From RGIG8775 sp045660295 (GTDB lineage: Bacteria > Bacillota > Clostridia > Oscillospirales > CAG-272): DNA of 45,704 nucleotides. Below, piece by piece: positions 41,740-45,704 of the stretch (position 1 is its first letter; every line of letters starts with the position of its first letter). Location: positions 1 to 45,704 of the forward strand of contig JAZRDN010000054.1 in the NCBI GenBank assembly GCA_045660295.1. The letters run 5' to 3'. The position numbers were made by a program, and so were the translations under genes. Below the pieces are notes generated by a model, which saw only the letters and a program-made list of their open reading frames with translations, ran no database searches and had not been told where the DNA came from.

Positions 41740-41777
41740 GTAAGCGCAAAACAACCTATTAATATCGGGAGGCAAAC

Positions 41778-41980
41778 ATGAAAAACATTGACAATTTGCA
41801 AAGTCCACACTTTGCGGCGTTCGCCCCGTGGATTTTGACCGCAACGGCAAATGGGACGACCTGCGTGAATTTACTATTGTTGCGTGGGTCTGTGCGCCAA
41901 ACAATAATTTATCATACGCCATACGAACCGTGTACACAAAGCAAAGGCGACGGTGTTCAGCCGTCGCCTTATTTTACGAG
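41778..41980 (+). pseudogene. Short decayed or frameshifted gene with intact start signals
   Basis: A promoter, GGGAGG and an ATG introduce MKNIDNLQSPHFAAFAP. After about 17 codons the protein-like frame shifts: from 41828 the neighbouring frame reads VDFDRNGKWDDLREFTIVAW and then VCAPNNNLSYAIRTVYTK, with the GC-rich third positions of the local genes. It then runs through the terminator at 41944-41970 to a stop at 41978-41980. One lost base near GCCCCG (41823-41828) would explain the shift. The product is not recognised. Confidence 0.35.
41944..41974 (+). terminator. Terminator-like hairpin after the decayed gene
   Basis: AAGGCGACGG and CCGTCGCCTT form a perfect 10-base stem with the TGTTCAG loop, then TATTTTA. 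It belongs to the recurring GTTYA-loop hairpins. Confidence 0.65.
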
Positions 41981-41996
41981 TGATGTTTTTTGTTAC

Positions 41997-42101
41997 CACA
42001 CCCCAAGCAAAGGAGCGCGTGTTCAGCGCGCGACCGGTGGCAACGACCGTGTTGTTCGCACACATATGGAACGCTGACCAACTGCCTCTCCGGCAGGGAC
42101 G
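41997..42101 (+). repeat. Dispersed intergenic repeat family B, copy 4
   Basis: CCCCAAGCAAAGGAGCGCG with loop TGTTCAG and CGCGC, GACCGGTGGCAACG, then CATATGGAACGCTGACC and a closing TGCC/GGCA hairpin. It ends five bases before the pflB stop codon, convergent with it. Confidence 0.7.
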
Positions 42102-42105
42102 CCGA

Positions 42106-44337
42106 TCAGAGGGTTTCGTGGAAGGTTCTGCTGATTACCTCACGCTGCTGCTCACGGGAGAGCTTGTGGAATTTTACGGCGTAACCCGAAACTCTGATAG
42201 TGAGGTTGGGATATGCCTCGGGGTTCTCATAAGCCTTCATAAGCGTCTCGCGGTTGAGCACGTTGACGTTGATGTGGTGCGCGTTCTTGGCGAAATAGCC
42301 GTCAAGAATTGAAACGAGATTGTTTACACGCTCCTCCTCGTCTCTGCCGAGCGCGTCGGGGGTAATAGAGAAGGTGTTGGAAATGCCGTCGCGGCAGTCA
42401 TTGTAGTCAAGCTTAGCCACAGAGTTGAGCGAAGCCAACGCTCCGTTCTCCTCGCGGTTGTGCATGGGATTTGCTCCTGGGGCGAACGCCTTGCCTGCCT
42501 CTCTGCCGTCGGGAGTAGCGCCTGTGTGCTTTCCGTAGGTCACGTTTGAGGTTATGGTGAGCACCGAGAGCGTGTGCTCGGCGTTCCTGTAAGTGGGAGT
42601 CTTGCGAAGCTCGGTGATGACCTTGTGAGTCATTTCCTTTGCGATAAGGTCAACTCTGTCGTCGTCGTTACCGAACTTGGGGAACTCGCCAACGGTATCA
42701 AAGCTTACGATATATCCGTCAACGTTCTTTACGGGTCTGACCTCCGCAAACTTGATTGCGCTAAGCGAGTCGGCAACAACCGAAAGTCCCGCGATACCAA
42801 ACGCCATAAAGCGGTGAACGTCGGTGTCGTGAAGCGCCATCTGAGTCTTTTCGTAAGCGTATTTGTCGTGCATGCAGTGAATAATGTTCATGGTGTTTAC
42901 GTACAGACGGCTGAGCCACTTGACGTAAATGTCGTAACGCTCCATAACCGCGTCGTAGTCCAGTTTTTGGGCGTCCATAACGGGCATCTGAGGTCCGATC
43001 TCCATGCCGCTTGTGGTATCGTAACCGCCGTTGATGGCGATAAGCAGGAGCTTTGCGAGGTTGCAACGCGCGCCGAAGAACTGCATCTGCTTGCCTACCT
43101 TCATCGCCGAAACACAGCAAGCTATTGCGTAGTCGTCTCCGTAGAGAGGACGCATGATGTCGTCGTTTTCGTACTGGATAGAGTCTGTGTCAGCCGAGAC
43201 CTTGGCGCAGAATTTCTTGAAATTCTCGGGCAGAGCCTTTGACCAAAGGATAGTAAGGTTGGGCTCGGGAGACGATCCAAGCGTGTAAAGCGTGTTGAGC
43301 ACGCGGAAGCTGTTCTTCGTAACCAGAGTTCTTCCGTCCTCGCCAACGCCGCCGACCGCCTCGGTTATCCACATGGGGTCGCCGCCGAAAAGCTCGTTAT
43401 ATTCGGGGGTGCGGAGGTGGCGTGCCATGCGGAGCTTCATAACGAAGTCGTCCATAAGCTCCTGAGCGCCCTCCTCGGTGAGTATGCCGTTGGCGATGTC
43501 GCGCTCGATGTAAATATCAATAAAGGTGCTTACACGGCCGAGTGACATTGCCGCGCCGTTCTGCTCCTTGATAGACGCGAGATATGCGAAATACGTCCAC
43601 TGAATAGCCTCGCGAGCGTTTGCCGCGGGTGCGCTGATGTCGTAGCCGTATATCTCAGCCATAGCCTTCATCTGTCCGAGGAATGCTATCTGCTGGAAAA
43701 GCTCCTCGGTAAGCTTTACCGTGTCGGCGTTGAAGTTGCCCTCTCCCAGCGCCGCCTTGTCCTTGTGCTTTTCCTCAATGAGCTTGTCCACGCCGTAAAG
43801 CGCAACGCGGCGGTAGTCGCCTATGATACGTCCGCGGCCGTAAGCATCGGGGAGACCCGTAATGACGTGGCACTTACGCGCGCGTCTCATCTCCTCGGTG
43901 TAGGCGCGGAAAACGCCGTCGTTGTGTGTGGTTCTGAACTTGAATTCTTCTTCTATTTTGGAGCTGAGCTTGTAACCGTAAGCCTCGCAAGCCTGACGAG
44001 CCATTCTGATACCGCCAAAGGGGTTGACTCCGCGCATAAGAGGACGGCTGGTCTGCAAGCCGACGATAAGCTCGTTTTCCTTGTCAAGATATCCCGCGCC
44101 ATAGCTTGTCAGCGAGGATACCGTCATAGTGTCGATATCGATTACACCGCCAAACTGAGCCTCAAGCGCAAAGAGCGCGTTCAGCTTTTCCATCAGCTTT
44201 TCGGTTCTTGGCGTAGCACCCGCGAGGAAGCTCGCATCGCCTGTATATTCCTTGTAGTTTTTCTGAATGAAGTCGCGGACGTTTATCTCGTCCTGCCATG
44301 CTCCCCCCACAAAACCTTTCCAATTGTTGTGTTCCAT
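42106..44337 (-). CDS. pflB: Formate C-acetyltransferase (pyruvate formate-lyase)
   Basis: A 743-residue glycyl-radical enzyme that splits pyruvate with CoA into acetyl-CoA and formate in anaerobic fermentation. The paired active-site cysteines are in AIACCVSAMKVG near residue 408, and the radical Gly is in TIRVSGYAVKFHK near residue 716. The N-terminus (MEHNNWKGFVGGAWQDE) and length are typical. I chose the ATG at 44337, eight bases after AAGGAGG; the upstream ATG at 44382 would lie in the riboswitch terminator. Its leader is a ZTP riboswitch, tying it to one-carbon status. The activase gene pflA is not in the window. Confidence 0.97.
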   Translation of the reverse strand: MEHNNWKGFVGGAWQDEINVRDFIQKNYKEYTGDASFLAGATPRTEKLMEKLNALFALEAQFGGVIDIDTMTVSSLTSYGAGYLDKENELIVGLQTSRPLMRGVNPFGGIRMARQACEAYGYKLSSKIEEEFKFRTTHNDGVFRAYTEEMRRARKCHVITGLPDAYGRGRIIGDYRRVALYGVDKLIEEKHKDKAALGEGNFNADTVKLTEELFQQIAFLGQMKAMAEIYGYDISAPAANAREAIQWTYFAYLASIKEQNGAAMSLGRVSTFIDIYIERDIANGILTEEGAQELMDDFVMKLRMARHLRTPEYNELFGGDPMWITEAVGGVGEDGRTLVTKNSFRVLNTLYTLGSSPEPNLTILWSKALPENFKKFCAKVSADTDSIQYENDDIMRPLYGDDYAIACCVSAMKVGKQMQFFGARCNLAKLLLIAINGGYDTTSGMEIGPQMPVMDAQKLDYDAVMERYDIYVKWLSRLYVNTMNIIHCMHDKYAYEKTQMALHDTDVHRFMAFGIAGLSVVADSLSAIKFAEVRPVKNVDGYIVSFDTVGEFPKFGNDDDRVDLIAKEMTHKVITELRKTPTYRNAEHTLSVLTITSNVTYGKHTGATPDGREAGKAFAPGANPMHNREENGALASLNSVAKLDYNDCRDGISNTFSITPDALGRDEEERVNNLVSILDGYFAKNAHHINVNVLNRETLMKAYENPEAYPNLTIRVSGYAVKFHKLSREQQREVISRTFHETL

Positions 44338-44382
44338 AATATATACCTCCTTATACGATAGCATATGATAGCCGACGCACAC

Positions 44383-44480
44383 AAAAAGGGCAAGTCAGCT
44401 TTGCAACTGATCTGCCCAGACGGTCGGCTGTTATAGCTTCACATTCCACCGCGGTATTCCGCGTTATCCGTCAGTCATGC
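44383..44480 (-). ncRNA. ZTP (pfl-motif) riboswitch with terminator, upstream of pflB
   Basis: Read on the minus strand: TGACTGACGGATAAC, hairpin GCGG-AATA-CCGC, GGTGGAATGTGAAG, then GCCGACCGTCTGGGCA (44428-44413), closely matching the two conserved halves of the pfl/ZTP aptamer. The last GGGCA opens a terminator: GGGCAGATCAG ... CTGACTTGCCC followed by TTTTT (44387-44383). ZTP/ZMP signals low 10-formyl-tetrahydrofolate; binding would favour the aptamer fold and let transcription read into pflB. It starts about 18 bases after the expected transcript start. Confidence 0.82.
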
Positions 44481-44504
44481 AAAGCGCTTATCTTTTACGT
44501 TACT

Positions 44505-44533
44505 ATTATACACGATTCGTCGCATTTTGTCAA
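44505..44533 (-). promoter_or_regulatory. Promoter of pflB
   Basis: On the minus strand TTGACA (44533-44528), 17 bases, TATAAT (44510-44505): full consensus. Confidence 0.8.
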
Positions 44534-44661
44534 GTGGATTTTTCAAGTTAATTTTTTAACTTGAATTTTTGGTGCTTCGATGACAGAAAATAAAAACATT
44601 GAGATTTCTTTGTTGGTTTTGACAGTTTTTTTCACGGTACATCCAAAAATCAGTTAACCTC

Positions 44662-44690
44662 TTGATTTTTTGGCTGAAATCTGTTATCAT
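44662..44690 (+). promoter_or_regulatory. Promoter of the NagD-type HAD gene
   Basis: TTGATT (44662-44667), 17 bases, TATCAT (44685-44690), 33 bases before the start codon. Confidence 0.55.
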
Positions 44691-44722
44691 AATAATCAGA
44701 AATCATATAACGAGGTAAAGAT

Positions 44723-45505
44723 ATGAAAAGAATTTTGGAAAAAGCCGGCTTTATCTGCGATATGGACGGCGTTATATATCACGGAAATAAAATTCTCGAC
44801 GGCGTTAAGGAATTTGTCAACTGGATGATCGAGAACAATAAGAAGTTCGTTTTTCTTACCAACAGCCCCGAGAGAACGCCCCACGAGCTGAGCATGAAGC
44901 TGGAGCGCATGGGACTTTCTGTGTCGGCTGACCATTTTTATACCAGCGCTATGGCTACCGCCGAGTTTTTGCACAGTCAGGCGCCGGGCTGCACCGCGTA
45001 CGTTATCGGCGAGGCGGCACTTTCCAAGGCTCTTTACGACCAGAAGATATATATGAACGATATCAACCCCGACTACGTGGTTATCGGCGAGACCCGCACG
45101 TATTGTTTTGAGAAGCTGGAAAAGGCGATAGAGCTTGTAAACAAGGGCGCAAAGCTTATCGGCGCTAACCCCGACACGGTGGGAGTGACCGAAAAAGGAA
45201 TAATGCCCGCCACGGGCTCGCTTGTGGCTCCCATTGAGATAGCTACGGGCAAGAAAGCGTATTTCGTGGGTAAGCCCAATCCGCTTATGCTTCGCCACGG
45301 TCTGCGAAAGCTGGGCTGTCACAGTGAGGACATTGCTTTTATCGGAGACAGAATGGACACAGACATTATCGCCGGCATCGAGTCCAACGTTGATACCGTC
45401 CTTGTGCTCAGCGGAGTCACCGCGCGCGAGGACATCAACAACTTCCCCTACCGCCCCAAATATATACTGAACGGCGTGGGAGACATCATTAAGGAAAATA
45501 ATTGA
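44723..45505 (+). CDS. HAD-IIA family phosphatase (NagD-like)
   Basis: A 260-residue cytoplasmic phosphatase. Motif I is ICDMDGVIYHG (nucleophile Asp near residue 13), motif II FLTNSPERTPHEL, motif III Lys in FVGKPNPLML and motif IV FIGDRMDTDIIAG. The type IIA cap lies between motifs II and III. NagD-like enzymes act on nucleotide or sugar phosphates; the substrate is not fixed by sequence. AACGAGGTAAAG precedes the ATG. It is a single gene with promoter and terminator, divergent from pflB. Confidence 0.9.
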   Translation: MKRILEKAGFICDMDGVIYHGNKILDGVKEFVNWMIENNKKFVFLTNSPERTPHELSMKLERMGLSVSADHFYTSAMATAEFLHSQAPGCTAYVIGEAALSKALYDQKIYMNDINPDYVVIGETRTYCFEKLEKAIELVNKGAKLIGANPDTVGVTEKGIMPATGSLVAPIEIATGKKAYFVGKPNPLMLRHGLRKLGCHSEDIAFIGDRMDTDIIAGIESNVDTVLVLSGVTAREDINNFPYRPKYILNGVGDIIKENN

Positions 45506-45511
45506 GTTAAG

Positions 45512-45546
45512 AAGGCGCTTGCTAAACACGAGCGCCTTTACTTTTT
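45512..45546 (+). terminator. Terminator of the NagD-like gene
   Basis: AAGGCGCT and AGCGCCTT arms around TGCTAAACACG, then TTTACTTTTT. On the other strand the loop reads GTTTA, as in the family of recurrent hairpins. Confidence 0.8.
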
Positions 45547-45582
45547 GTGCATGGGTTGTACGGTAAATTATTGTTTTTAGCA

Positions 45583-45704
45583 TTAGATAGTTTCTTATCG
45601 GGGTGTCGCTTTTTTGAAAAAAAGCTCCGCAAAAAACTTTTGGCTCGGGGTAAGTTTTTGTTTGGGTTTGTGCCTCTGTCCATAGTTTGCGACAACTGCT
45701 TGGG
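45583..45704 (-). repeat. Dispersed intergenic repeat family A, copy 4 (cut by window edge)
   Basis: Matches the left half of copy 1: TTAGATAGTT, GCTTTTTT-GA-AAAAAAGC hairpin, AAAAAACTTTTGG, GTGCCTCTGTCCATAG and GTTTGCGACAACTGCTTGGG, at which the window ends. Reverse orientation. Confidence 0.72.

Overview
The window looks like the chromosome of a strictly anaerobic, low-to-mid GC, Gram-positive clostridial bacterium, probably an uncultured gut Clostridia/Oscillospirales-type lineage. The evidence is two class III (oxygen-sensitive glycyl-radical) ribonucleotide reductases and no aerobic one, a pyruvate formate-lyase, a (Re)-citrate-synthase-like enzyme, a thioredoxin reductase lacking the usual NADPH arginines, a YidC without a lipoprotein signal, and strong TTGACA/TATAAT promoters with AGGAGG ribosome sites. 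No phage, insertion sequence or CRISPR array was seen. This is mostly core chromosome, with one large accessory surface-protein locus.

Layout. 1-4153: a partial Re-citrate-synthase-like gene (-), then a promoter-led trio (+) of a DUF5058 membrane protein, a second membrane protein and a membrane-anchored M20 peptidase. 4430-7729: a four-gene minus-strand operon (YqeG-type phosphatase, endonuclease-IV-fold protein, M24 aminopeptidase, alpha/beta hydrolase). 7895-8242: a tRNA operon (Gly-TCC, Arg-TCT, His-GTG) with promoter and terminator. 8580-9149: a DUF1934 protein. 9197-17917: a lipoprotein and a 2624-residue secreted protein built of repeated LamG-like plus Cys-pair modules. 18436-24868: nrdG-nrdD (-), divergent from a second nrdD with a fused redoxin domain and a thioredoxin reductase (+); an NrdR-like box fills the promoter spacer of the second nrdD. 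25091-27127: uraA-upp uracil salvage. 27288-27773: a DUF308-type membrane protein. 27845-30800: the conserved rpmH-rnpA-yidD-yidC-jag operon (-), with a DUF1576 membrane protein where dnaA usually lies. 32656-34783: phosphopantetheinyl transferase, a Fur-family regulator, pyridoxamine kinase and a small protein. 35141-38106: an operon of PduL-type phosphotransacylase, SGNH hydrolase, a NifU-like scaffold and a GGGtGRT protein. 38396-40759: S-adenosylhomocysteine hydrolase and a propeller-like membrane-anchored protein. 40954-41562: a small lipoprotein. 41778-41980: a probable decayed gene. 42106-44533: pflB behind a ZTP (pfl) riboswitch with a terminator. 44723-45505: a NagD-type HAD hydrolase.

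Metabolically, PflB produces acetyl-CoA and formate. PduL can turn acetyl-CoA into acetyl-phosphate, and formate is the known reductant of the common NrdD type. The second NrdD carries its own redoxin domain and sits next to a thioredoxin reductase, so it probably has a separate electron route.

The least explained sequence is intergenic. Two families of structured dispersed repeats occur at least four times each: family A is about 200 bp and family B about 110 bp. A recurrent hairpin with a GTTYA loop is shared between family B and several terminators. These repeats, the paired NifU-like/GGGtGRT genes and the giant modular surface protein are the best candidates for undescribed biology.
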